From the NCBI GenBank assembly GCA_025057595.1, contig JANXBK010000001.1, positions 62,001 through 126,000 of the forward strand: a DNA stretch of 64,000 nucleotides. The letters run 5' to 3'. Shown here in pieces: positions 25,276-32,762 of the stretch. Each line of letters begins with the position of its first letter. Positions within the stretch are counted from its first letter, which is position 1. Both the position numbers and the translations under genes were made by a program. The notes under the pieces were generated by a model. That model was not told where the DNA came from and ran no database searches. It worked only from the letters and a program-made list of their open reading frames with translations. The DNA is from Thermodesulfovibrio sp. (lineage in GTDB: Bacteria > Nitrospirota > Thermodesulfovibrionia > Thermodesulfovibrionales > Thermodesulfovibrionaceae).

Positions 25276-26021
25276 GTTACATAGTAGCATTTGCAGGTAA
25301 AGGGGGAGTTGGCAAAAGCACGCTTGCTGCACTTACTGTTAGATATCTTTCAGACAAGAGGAAAAGGCCTATTTTAGTAGTAGATGCCGATCCTAACTAC
25401 TGCCTTCCAGAGCTTTTAGGAGTAAGCATAAATAGAACTTTAGCATCGGTAAAAGAGGAAGCTTTAAAGAATAAACCAGAGTATATCCCTCTTGATGAGT
25501 GGCTTGAAATACAGGTGAATAAAATTATTACTGAATCAAAAAATTTTGACCTTATAGTTATGGGTAGACCTGAGAGAGATGGTTGTTACTGTGCAGTTAA
25601 TAATGTGTTAAAGAGAGTTATAAAGGAGATTTCAGGCAACTACAACTATACTGTCGTTGACAATGAGGCAGGAATGGAGCATTTGAGTAGAGGTATCTTA
25701 AATAAAATAGATGTACTTTTTACTGTAAGTAGTCCTGCTAAAAGTAGTATACAAGCTGCATTACGCATAAGAGAGTTATTAAAGGAGTTAAATATCTCTC
25801 TAGAAAAAATTTTTTTAGTAATCAATCAAGCTCAAAAAAAGTTAGATGAATCAGAGGAGAAATATCTTAAAAGAGCTTTTGAGGATATCTACTATGTTTA
25901 CTTTGACAGAGAAATCTTAAATTTAAGTGAAGAAGGTAAGAGCGTTTTCTCTTTATCAGAAGGATCGGTGTCAAAAGAGAATTTTTATCAAATTCTGGAG
26001 GTTACATTTGATGGAAGATAA
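25272..26021 (+). CDS. CooC/AcsF-type nickel-insertion ATPase for CO dehydrogenase
   Basis: A 249-residue MinD-superfamily ATPase. The deviant Walker A is GKGGVGKS (residues 9-16), followed by VVDADPNYCLPELLG. The diagnostic motif MGRPERDGCYCAVNN carries the Cys-x-Cys pair (Cys105, Cys107) that binds nickel at the CooC dimer interface. CooC/AcsF mature carbon monoxide dehydrogenase or acetyl-CoA synthase. With the corrinoid-activating protein at 16791 it indicates that the organism has a carbonyl branch of the acetyl-CoA pathway, encoded elsewhere. It overlaps gph by four bases and mazG by eleven. Confidence 0.85.
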   Translation: MSYIVAFAGKGGVGKSTLAALTVRYLSDKRKRPILVVDADPNYCLPELLGVSINRTLASVKEEALKNKPEYIPLDEWLEIQVNKIITESKNFDLIVMGRPERDGCYCAVNNVLKRVIKEISGNYNYTVVDNEAGMEHLSRGILNKIDVLFTVSSPAKSSIQAALRIRELLKELNISLEKIFLVINQAQKKLDESEEKYLKRAFEDIYYVYFDREILNLSEEGKSVFSLSEGSVSKENFYQILEVTFDGR

Positions 26022-26781
26022 ATTTCAAAAACTTTTAAATATAATGGAAAAGCTTCGTTCAGAGAAGGGTTGTCCTTGGGATAGAGTTCAGACACATGAT
26101 ACACTTAAAAGATATTTAGTTGAGGAGACTTATGAACTCATTGAGGCTATAGATAAAAAAGATTCAGAGGCAATTAAGGAAGAACTTGGAGATCTTCTTC
26201 TTCAGATTGTATTTCATACTCAAATAGCAAAAGAAGAAGGAAGATTCAGAATAGATGATGTAATTGATACAATATCTAATAAACTCATAGCAAGGCATCC
26301 TCATGTTTTTGGTGATGCTAATTTTAATACACCAGAGGATGTTCTTAGGCAGTGGGAGGATAGAAAAAAGGAGGAAGGTAAATTAAAAGACTCTCTACTT
26401 GAGGGAATTCCAAAAGGATTGCCAGCACTACTTCGAGCTTATAAAATTCAATCAAGAGTCTCTAAAGTTGGTTTTGATTGGAAAGCTCCAGAGGATGTGA
26501 TTTCCAAGTTGGAAGAGGAGATAAAAGAGTTAAAAGAGGCTATCAAAATTAATAACAAAGAAAAAATAGAAGGGGAGATAGGAGACTTACTCTTCAGTGT
26601 AGTTAATTTATGTCGTCTGCTAAAGATAGATCCCGAATCTTGTCTAAGAAAGACTAATTTAAAATTTGAAAAAAGATTCAGAGAAATGGAAAGAATTGCT
26701 ACTTTAAAAAATAAGTCTCTTGAAGAAATGTCCTTAGAGGAGATGGACTCCCTCTGGGATGAGATAAAAAAGAAGGAGTAA
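26011..26781 (+). CDS. mazG: Nucleoside triphosphate pyrophosphohydrolase MazG
   Basis: A 257-residue protein with two MazG domains, each with the ExxE...ExxD metal-binding pattern: EETYELIEAID then EELGDLLLQIVFH in the first, and LEEEIKELKEAI then GEIGDLLFSVVN in the second. It hydrolyses NTPs and dNTPs to monophosphates, a housecleaning role. I placed the start at ATG 26011 (MEDKFQKL), which has GGAGGT nine bases upstream; a longer in-frame reading from 25927 would overlap the CooC-like gene by 95 bases and adds no conserved sequence. Confidence 0.93.
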   Translation: MEDKFQKLLNIMEKLRSEKGCPWDRVQTHDTLKRYLVEETYELIEAIDKKDSEAIKEELGDLLLQIVFHTQIAKEEGRFRIDDVIDTISNKLIARHPHVFGDANFNTPEDVLRQWEDRKKEEGKLKDSLLEGIPKGLPALLRAYKIQSRVSKVGFDWKAPEDVISKLEEEIKELKEAIKINNKEKIEGEIGDLLFSVVNLCRLLKIDPESCLRKTNLKFEKRFREMERIATLKNKSLEEMSLEEMDSLWDEIKKKE

Positions 26782-26791
26782 AAATTTTTCT

Positions 26792-26808
26792 TTACTTTTT
26801 TAAAGTAA
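26792..26808. repeat. 7-bp inverted repeat between mazG and csp
   Basis: TTACTTT-TTT-AAAGTAA forms a short hairpin ten bases after the mazG stop. It is AT-rich and lacks a following T run on plus, so it may be a weak terminator or an operator close to the csp promoter. Confidence 0.35.
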
Positions 26809-26811
26809 GCG

Positions 26812-26820
26812 TGTTATAAA
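26812..26820 (+). promoter_or_regulatory. Extended -10 promoter of csp
   Basis: TGTTATAAA is an extended -10 element with a weak -35 (TTACTT at 26792, 17-bp spacer). The predicted start near 26827 leaves a leader of about 65 bases, long for this window. Confidence 0.5.
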
Positions 26821-26851
26821 AAAAGAACTTTGCATTTGCAGGGTGTCAGTA

Positions 26852-26866
26852 CCTACCGTAGGTAGG
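26852..26866 (+). promoter_or_regulatory. Stem-loop in the csp leader next to the ribosome site
   Basis: CCTACC-GTA-GGTAGG forms a 6-bp stem with a 3-base loop, nine bases upstream of the AAAGGAGG ribosome site of csp. Cold-shock mRNAs often use leader structure to control translation with temperature, and this may be such an element. Confidence 0.45.
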
Positions 26867-26891
26867 AGAAAAAAAGGAGGTTTTAGGAAGT

Positions 26892-27098
26892 ATGCCACAA
26901 GAAGGTCGTGTAAAATGGTTTAACGAAGCAAAGGGATTTGGTTTCATTCAACAGGATGGTGGTGGAGATGTCTTTGTTCATTACTCCTCTATTAAGGGTA
27001 ATGGATTTAAGACACTGAAGCAGGGTGACAGAGTAAGATTTGATGTAGTTCAAGGAGAACGCGGACCAAAAGCTGTTAATGTAGAAAAGATTAAGTAA
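26892..27098 (+). CDS. Cold-shock domain protein, CspA family
   Basis: A 68-residue OB-fold single-stranded nucleic acid-binding protein. RNP1 is KGFGFI and RNP2 is VFVHYS, with the usual start [20 protein letters not shown]. It acts as an RNA chaperone. It has a strong ribosome site (AAAGGAGGT), its own extended -10 promoter and an intrinsic terminator, so it forms a monocistronic unit, probably highly expressed. Confidence 0.96.
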   Translation: MPQEGRVKWFNEAKGFGFIQQDGGGDVFVHYSSIKGNGFKTLKQGDRVRFDVVQGERGPKAVNVEKIK

Positions 27099-27105
27099 TT
27101 AATTG

Positions 27106-27126
27106 AGGGGGGCTATACCCCCTTTT
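27106..27126 (+). terminator. Rho-independent terminator of csp
   Basis: GGGGG-CTATA-CCCCC (27108-27122) followed by TTTT. It is one of only two clear intrinsic terminators seen in the window. Confidence 0.85.
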
Positions 27127-27140
27127 CATATATCTTTTAA

Positions 27141-28001
27141 ATGCTCCTTCCTGAATGGGTTAAACTGAAACTCAGAGAAGATTCTTTTGTAAAAATTTAT
27201 TTAAAAAAAAATAAGATAACAACTGTTTGTGAAACATTAAGATGTCCAAATAGACCATATTGCTATAATGCAAAAACTGTGAGTTTCATGATTTTGGGAG
27301 ATAGATGTACAAGAAGATGTGGTTTTTGTGGTTCAAAAAAACTTAAACCTTACTGTCCTGATCCAATGGAGCCACAAAAAGTTGCAAAAGTAGTAAAGGA
27401 TTTTTCAATGAAATACGTAGTAATTACCTCTCCAACAAGAGATGATTTAGCTGATGGCGGAGCAGAATACTATGTAGAAACTGTAAAAGAGGTTAAAAGA
27501 CTGAGTCCTGAAACTTTAATAGAGGTTCTTGTTCCAGATTTTGGAGGCAACTTAGAGGCAGTTAAAAGAGTTATTTCCTCTGAGATTGTAGTATTCTCCC
27601 ACAATCTTGAAACTGTCCGAAGACTCTATAGTTCTTTAAGAGATGCTAACTATGAAAGAAGTTTAAAAATACTAAAAGAGGCAAAAGAATTAAGAGCTGA
27701 AGTAATTACTAAATCAGGAATAATGTTAGGAGTTGGTGAAACGTTAAACGAAGTTTTAAACACCCTTAAAGATCTGAAAGAGACAAATTGTGATATAGTT
27801 ACAATCGGACAGTATTTACAACCTTCAAAAAATGCTTATCCAGTGGTAAAATATATCAATCCAGAGATATTTGACAGGATAGCAGAGTTTGCTCTAAAAG
27901 TGGGGTTTAAAGTTGTATTAAGTAGACCCCTTGTAAGAAGTTCAACAAAGGCTTATGAAGCATATTTGGCTATAAAGGAGGGTAGATATGGAAGACTTTG
28001 A
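27141..28001 (+). CDS. lipA: Lipoyl synthase LipA
   Basis: A 286-residue radical SAM enzyme that inserts two sulfurs into octanoyl chains on lipoyl-dependent proteins. The auxiliary cluster motif is CETLRCPNRPYC (C-x4-C-x5-C), and the radical SAM motif is CTRRCGFC. The C-terminal motif usually written RSSY reads RSST here. Other family landmarks are present (SHNLETV, KSGIMLGVGE, TIGQYLQPS). The ATG lies 14 bases after the csp terminator and has no ribosome site; a weak CATATAT box at 27127-27133 might give a leaderless start. Confidence 0.92.
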   Translation: MLLPEWVKLKLREDSFVKIYLKKNKITTVCETLRCPNRPYCYNAKTVSFMILGDRCTRRCGFCGSKKLKPYCPDPMEPQKVAKVVKDFSMKYVVITSPTRDDLADGGAEYYVETVKEVKRLSPETLIEVLVPDFGGNLEAVKRVISSEIVVFSHNLETVRRLYSSLRDANYERSLKILKEAKELRAEVITKSGIMLGVGETLNEVLNTLKDLKETNCDIVTIGQYLQPSKNAYPVVKYINPEIFDRIAEFALKVGFKVVLSRPLVRSSTKAYEAYLAIKEGRYGRL

Positions 28002-29139
28002 GTTTTATAATCCAACAAAGATAGTTTTTGGTAAAGGAACTGAAAACAGAATTGGAGAGATTTTGAAAAAGGATAAGATTAAAAGAGTGCTTTTTGTCTA
28101 TGGACAGTCTTCAATAAAAAAGACAGGAGTTTATGATAGAGTAGTTGAATCCTTAAGGAAAAATAATATTCAATTTGTTGAGCATGGAGGAGTAAAACCA
28201 AATCCTGTTTTATCTCATGCTAAAGAAGGTATTAAGAAAGCGAAGAATGAAAAAGTGCAAGCTATCCTCGCAGTTGGAGGGGGCTCTGTTATAGATGAGG
28301 GGAAAACAATTGCTGTAGGAGCAAAAACAAGGAAAAATGTATGGCTTTATTTTAAAAGAGATGAAGAGATAAAGGGAGCTTTACCAGTTTATGTGATTCT
28401 TACTTTAGCAGCAACAGGAAGTGAGATGAACGGTTTTGCAGTAATAACAAATGAAGAGACCTCTGAAAAACTTTCTATATCTTCTGAGTATATATTTCCA
28501 AAGATTTCAATTCTTAATCCTGAGCTTACATATACTGTTTCTCCTCAATACCAAGCTTATGCAGCTGTTGATGCCATCGCACATGTAATTGAGTATTACT
28601 TTACAGGAAGTTACTGCCCAGAGCTTCAGAGTAGAATTATTGAAACATTGATAAGGAGAATAATCGATACCACTGAAATTATTCTTAAAGAGCCTCAAGA
28701 CTATAATGCGAGAGCAGAGTTTATGTGGTCAGCTACTTTGGCACTTAATGGGCTTACAAGATTAGGTATAAAAGATGGAGAATTTCCAAATCATATGATT
28801 GCACATGCTTTAGGAGCTCTTTATGACTTACCGCATGGAGCATGTTTAAGTATTGTAATCCCCGCATGGATGAAATGGTATATGGAGAAGAATAAATCTC
28901 AATTTGAAAGATTTGCAAGACAGCTTTTTAATAAAGACAATGCAGTAGATGGGATAGAGGAACTAAAGGGATGGTTTAAGAAAATAGGCGCACCAGTTAG
29001 TTTAAAAGAGGTGCAAGTAGCTGAAGAAGAGATAAAGAAAGTTGTAGAGAATGCTTACGGAATTGCCTGTGTATGGAAAATGGAGAAGTTTTACACGAAG
29101 GAAGTATTGACAGAAATACTAAAAAATGCAAAAGATTAA
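27988..29139 (+). CDS. Iron-containing alcohol dehydrogenase (group III, butanol dehydrogenase-like)
   Basis: A 383-residue member of the Fe-ADH family. The start motif is FYNPTKIVFGKGTE and the nucleotide-binding loop is ILAVGGGSVIDEGKTIAVGA. The metal-site residues lie in DAIAHVIEYYFTG and in AHALGALYDLPHGACLSI. Such enzymes interconvert aldehydes and alcohols with NAD(P)H; the substrate cannot be read from the sequence. The start (GGAGGG ribosome site) overlaps lipA by 14 bases. Confidence 0.88.
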   Translation: MEDFEFYNPTKIVFGKGTENRIGEILKKDKIKRVLFVYGQSSIKKTGVYDRVVESLRKNNIQFVEHGGVKPNPVLSHAKEGIKKAKNEKVQAILAVGGGSVIDEGKTIAVGAKTRKNVWLYFKRDEEIKGALPVYVILTLAATGSEMNGFAVITNEETSEKLSISSEYIFPKISILNPELTYTVSPQYQAYAAVDAIAHVIEYYFTGSYCPELQSRIIETLIRRIIDTTEIILKEPQDYNARAEFMWSATLALNGLTRLGIKDGEFPNHMIAHALGALYDLPHGACLSIVIPAWMKWYMEKNKSQFERFARQLFNKDNAVDGIEELKGWFKKIGAPVSLKEVQVAEEEIKKVVENAYGIACVWKMEKFYTKEVLTEILKNAKD

Positions 29140-29163
29140 ATAAAAAAGACGGAGGATAGAAAA

Positions 29164-30372
29164 ATGTTTGAGTTTGGAAGAATCAAAAGGCTGCCGCCGT
29201 ATGTTTTTGCAGTAGTAAATCAACTTAAAACAGAGCTAAGAAGGAAGGGTGAGGATATAATAGATCTTGGAATGGGAAATCCCGATATACCAACACCAAA
29301 GCATATAGTTGATAAACTCTGTGAAGCTGCTCAGAATCCTAAAAATCACAGATATTCAGCAAGTAGAGGGATAACTCAGTTAAGATGTGCTATCTCAGAG
29401 TGGTATAAAAGAAGATTTAATGTAGATATAGACCCAGAAGGAGAGGCAGTTGTTACAATAGGTTCAAAAGAGGGTCTTAGTCATCTTCTTTTAGCAGCTG
29501 TTCAACCAGGAGATATTGTTTTGACACCTTCTCCAGCATATCCAATTCATCCTTATGGAGCAATAATTGCAGGTGGTGATGTAAGAACTTTTCCTGTTGG
29601 ACCTGGAATAGATTTCTTTGAGGAGCTTGAAAAGGCTTATAAAACTTGTTGGCCTAGACCTAAGATTTTAATAATAAATTTCCCACATAATCCCACAACC
29701 GCGGTTGTTGAAGATTTAAAGTTTTTTGAGAAAGTTGTTGATTTTGCTAAAGAAAATAACATTATGGTTATACATGATTTTGCTTATGCAGATCTTGTTT
29801 TTGATGACTATAAAGCTCCGAGTTTTCTTCAAGTCCCTGGAGCAAAAGATGTAGGAGTTGAGTTTTTTTCAATGACAAAAAGTTACTCAATGGCAGGTTG
29901 GAGAGTTGGCTTTTGTGTTGGAAATGCTGAGATTGTTGGAGCTCTTACAAAGATTAAAAGCTATCTTGACTACGGAATGTTTCAACCAATACAGATTGCA
30001 GCTATAGTTGCATTGAGGGGACCTCAAGAGTGTGTTGAAGAGATAAGAAAAACTTATGAACGCAGAAGGGATGTTTTAGTAAGAGGACTAAATCAAGCAG
30101 GATGGAGGGTTACTCCTCCAAAAGCAACAATGTTTGTTTGGGCAGAGATACCCGAACCATTTAAGAAAATGGGCTCTCTTGAGTTTGCTAAGTTTTTAAT
30201 AAATGAGGCAAAAGTTGCTGTTTCCCCAGGAATCGGATTTGGTGAAGGTGGAGAGGGTTTTGTAAGATTTGCTTTAGTTGAGAATGAACATAGAATTAGG
30301 CAAGCAATAAAGGGTATAAAAAAGGCATTGAATCTTAATGTTTCTGTAAAAAGGTTAAAAAAGGCTATTTAG
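29164..30372 (+). CDS. Class I/II aminotransferase, alanine transaminase (AlaC) type
   Basis: A 402-residue PLP enzyme. Features are [18 protein letters not shown], the substrate/PLP loop [12 protein letters not shown], and the PLP Lys in [14 protein letters not shown]. This signature set is that of AlaC-like alanine-synthesising aminotransferases, although aspartate or other amino donors cannot be excluded. The gene has a GGAGG ribosome site and lies six bases before homoserine dehydrogenase, which suggests a link to aspartate-family amino acid synthesis. Confidence 0.85.
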   Translation: MFEFGRIKRLPPYVFAVVNQLKTELRRKGEDIIDLGMGNPDIPTPKHIVDKLCEAAQNPKNHRYSASRGITQLRCAISEWYKRRFNVDIDPEGEAVVTIGSKEGLSHLLLAAVQPGDIVLTPSPAYPIHPYGAIIAGGDVRTFPVGPGIDFFEELEKAYKTCWPRPKILIINFPHNPTTAVVEDLKFFEKVVDFAKENNIMVIHDFAYADLVFDDYKAPSFLQVPGAKDVGVEFFSMTKSYSMAGWRVGFCVGNAEIVGALTKIKSYLDYGMFQPIQIAAIVALRGPQECVEEIRKTYERRRDVLVRGLNQAGWRVTPPKATMFVWAEIPEPFKKMGSLEFAKFLINEAKVAVSPGIGFGEGGEGFVRFALVENEHRIRQAIKGIKKALNLNVSVKRLKKAI

Positions 30373-30377
30373 AAGTT

Positions 30378-31658
30378 ATGAAACAGGTCAAAATCGGAGT
30401 TATAGGTTTCGGAACTGTAGGCACAGGAGCAATAAGCATTCTACTTAATCAGAAGGAGTTAGTAAAGAAGAGAACTGGAATAGAATTGATATTAAAGAAA
30501 GTTGCCGATAAAGATCTTGAAAGACCAAGACAGATATCTCTTCCAAGGGAGCTGCTTACTGCAGATGCATGGGAGATTATAAAAGATCCTGAAATTGATA
30601 TAGTTGTAGAGCTTATTGGAGGAATTCATCCAGCAAAAGAGTTTATTATTGAAGCTTTAAGAAATGGCAAACATGTAGTTACAGCTAATAAGGCCTTATT
30701 AGCAGAGGAGGGTAACGATATTTTTAAAGAAGCAAAAGAAAGAGGACTTCAAGTGGGCTTTGAAGCTTCTGTTGCGGGAGGTATTCCGATTATAAAAGTT
30801 ATGAGAGAAGCTCTTGTAGCAAATCGGATGCTTGCAATTTATGGAATAATAAATGGAACAACAAACTTTATTTTAACAAAAATGACCAATGAAGGCATTG
30901 ATTTTCCTGAGGCTTTACGCGAAGCACAAGAGCTCGGATATGCTGAGGCAGATCCAACTCTTGATATTGAGGGTATTGATTCAGCTCATAAATTAACGAT
31001 TCTTGCTTCATTAGCTTATGGTATTCCATTGAGTTTCAAAAGTGTTTACTGTGAGGGAATAACGAAAATTGCCTCCCAAGATATCGAGTTCGCAAAAGAG
31101 TTTGGATACAAGATAAAACTTTTAGCAATAACGAAACTTCTTGACTCAGAGATAGAATTAAGAGTTCATCCTACAATGGTTCCAGAAGATTACTTAATTT
31201 CTAAAGTTGATGGAGTATTTAATGCCATATATGTGGAAGGTGACAGCGTTGGAGCAACACTTTATTATGGAAGAGGTGCTGGAAGTATGCCAACAGGAAG
31301 TGCAGTTGTTGCTGACATAGTAGATATTGCAAAGGGAGTAAAGACTCTCTCTTTTGATTTTTCCGAAAAATATACAATTAAACCTATAGAAGAGATAGAA
31401 AGTATGTACTACTTTAGATTTATGGCATTAGACAGACCTGGAGTTTTGTCTAAAATATCAGGAGTATTCGGTGAACACAATATTAGTATTGCTTCTGTTA
31501 TTCAAAAGGGTCGATCAAAAGCAGGAGCTGTGCCTCTTGTAATTTTAACTCATAAAGCGAAAGAGAAAGATGTTCTTCAAGCTGTTCAAAAAATTGATCA
31601 GCTGCCTGTTGTGGCAGCAAAAAGTGTTTTTATAAGAGTTGAAGGACAGGAAGAGTAG
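30378..31658 (+). CDS. hom: Homoserine dehydrogenase with C-terminal ACT domain
   Basis: A 426-residue enzyme that reduces aspartate semialdehyde to homoserine, the branch point to threonine and methionine. The NAD(P) fold begins IGVIGFGTVGTGAISIL. Conserved segments include VVTANKALLAEEG, EASVAGGIPIIKVMREAL, NGTTNFILTKM and AEADPTLDIEGIDSAHKL. A regulatory ACT domain starts at about residue 345 (FRFMALDRPGVLSKISGVFG), pointing to feedback control by an amino acid, usually threonine. The 3' end overlaps the ThiF-like gene by 20 bases. Confidence 0.96.
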   Translation: MKQVKIGVIGFGTVGTGAISILLNQKELVKKRTGIELILKKVADKDLERPRQISLPRELLTADAWEIIKDPEIDIVVELIGGIHPAKEFIIEALRNGKHVVTANKALLAEEGNDIFKEAKERGLQVGFEASVAGGIPIIKVMREALVANRMLAIYGIINGTTNFILTKMTNEGIDFPEALREAQELGYAEADPTLDIEGIDSAHKLTILASLAYGIPLSFKSVYCEGITKIASQDIEFAKEFGYKIKLLAITKLLDSEIELRVHPTMVPEDYLISKVDGVFNAIYVEGDSVGATLYYGRGAGSMPTGSAVVADIVDIAKGVKTLSFDFSEKYTIKPIEEIESMYYFRFMALDRPGVLSKISGVFGEHNISIASVIQKGRSKAGAVPLVILTHKAKEKDVLQAVQKIDQLPVVAAKSVFIRVEGQEE

Positions 31659-32370
31659 TTTTTCAAGATACATCAGACAGATTATTCTTCCTAAATTCGG
31701 ACAAGAAGCTCAAGAAAAACTTCAAAGAGTAAAAGTTTTAGTAGTGGGAGTTGGTGGTTTAGGAAGCGTTGTCTCTTTATATCTTGCCTGCTCAGGTATT
31801 GGTTATATAGGTTTAGTAGATCCTGATACTGTTGAGTTAAGTAATCTTCAAAGACAGATTTTACACTCAGAGGAGCATATAGGAATGCTTAAAGTAGTCT
31901 CAGGTATGATAAATCTAAAAAGACTAAATAGTGATTTAAGAGTATTAATCTATCCAGAGGAGATTAATAATTCAAATGTTTTAGATATTATAAAACCTTA
32001 TGATATAGTTGTTGCCTGTCCTGATAACTTTAAAACAAGATTTATACTAAATGACGTCTGTCTGCAGATGGGCAAACCATTCGTTATCGGTGCTGTTTCA
32101 GAGTTTGAGGGCCATGTATTCAGTGTGCTTTCTCCAAATGGTCCATGTTATAGATGCTTATTTAATGAAGCTAAAGATGAAAACCTTCAAAGAGGAATTT
32201 TTGCTCCTGTTGTAGGTGTAATAGGAGCGATTCAAGCTTCAGAGACTCTAAAACTTATCTTAAATATTGGAGATTTTCTTTATGGAAGAATGCTTATATA
32301 TGATGCTTTTCAAGAAAGTTTTAGAGAGGTAAGATTTAAAAGAGACTCTTCTTGTAAACTCTGTAAGTGA
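31639..32370 (+). CDS. ThiF/MoeB-like E1 adenylyltransferase, probable HcyF-type
   Basis: A 243-residue sulfur-carrier adenylating enzyme. The opening is FSRYIRQIILPKFGQEAQEKL, the ATP-binding loop VVGVGGLGSVVSLYLA, the helix DTVELSNLQRQIL, and zinc pairs CYRC and CKLC. The TTG start at 31639 is the only start upstream of the conserved RYIRQ motif. Such enzymes activate the C-terminal Gly-Gly of ThiS, MoaD or HcyS for thiocarboxylation. Position between homoserine dehydrogenase and a JAMM protease matches the thiocarboxylate-dependent homocysteine pathway described in Wolinella succinogenes, so HcyF is more likely than ThiF or MoeB. The carrier itself is not in this window. Confidence 0.82.
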   Translation: MKDRKSSFSRYIRQIILPKFGQEAQEKLQRVKVLVVGVGGLGSVVSLYLACSGIGYIGLVDPDTVELSNLQRQILHSEEHIGMLKVVSGMINLKRLNSDLRVLIYPEEINNSNVLDIIKPYDIVVACPDNFKTRFILNDVCLQMGKPFVIGAVSEFEGHVFSVLSPNGPCYRCLFNEAKDENLQRGIFAPVVGVIGAIQASETLKLILNIGDFLYGRMLIYDAFQESFREVRFKRDSSCKLCK

Positions 32371-32762
32371 TGCTGAAAATAAAGAAAGAGATTTATGAAG
32401 AGATGATAACTTATTGTCAACAAGGGATGCCCTATGAAGTCTGTGGGATTCTTGCAGGCCAAGACAACTGTGTTACAGAGATTTTTAAAATAAAAAATAT
32501 AGAAAACTCCTCTGTAAGCTATCTTATGGATCCTTTAGAGCAGTTAAAAGTGATGAAGGAAATAAGAAGCAAAACTCTTCAATTTCTTGCAATATTTCAT
32601 AGTCATCCTTTTGGTAGTGCTTATCCTTCACAAAAGGATAAAGAGTTAGCTTTCTATGATGTTTACTATATAATTGTGGCTTTGTTGCCAAAGATTGAAG
32701 TTAAATGTTTTAAGATAAAAAATAATGAGTTTTTTGAAGAGGAAATACAAGTAGAAGTATGA
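32370..32762 (+). CDS. JAMM/Mov34 metalloprotease, probable HcyD-type carrier-processing protease
   Basis: A 130-residue JAB1/MPN domain protein with a full zinc-protease motif: Glu23 (PYEVCGILAG), His77 and His79 (FHSHP), Ser87 and Asp90, in the pattern H-x-H-x7-S-x2-D. Single-domain bacterial JAMM proteases next to E1-like enzymes remove residues after the Gly-Gly of a sulfur-carrier protein, as Mec+ does for CysO and HcyD for HcyS. The ATG overlaps the stop of the ThiF-like gene (TGATG); a GTG three bases earlier is also possible. The next gene, for PBP1A, overlaps by four bases. Confidence 0.82.
   Translation: MLKIKKEIYEEMITYCQQGMPYEVCGILAGQDNCVTEIFKIKNIENSSVSYLMDPLEQLKVMKEIRSKTLQFLAIFHSHPFGSAYPSQKDKELAFYDVYYIIVALLPKIEVKCFKIKNNEFFEEEIQVEV

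Noticed and set aside
26792..26808. mazG intrinsic terminator
   Set aside because: The stem is short and AT-rich, and no T run follows on plus, so I list it only as an inverted repeat.
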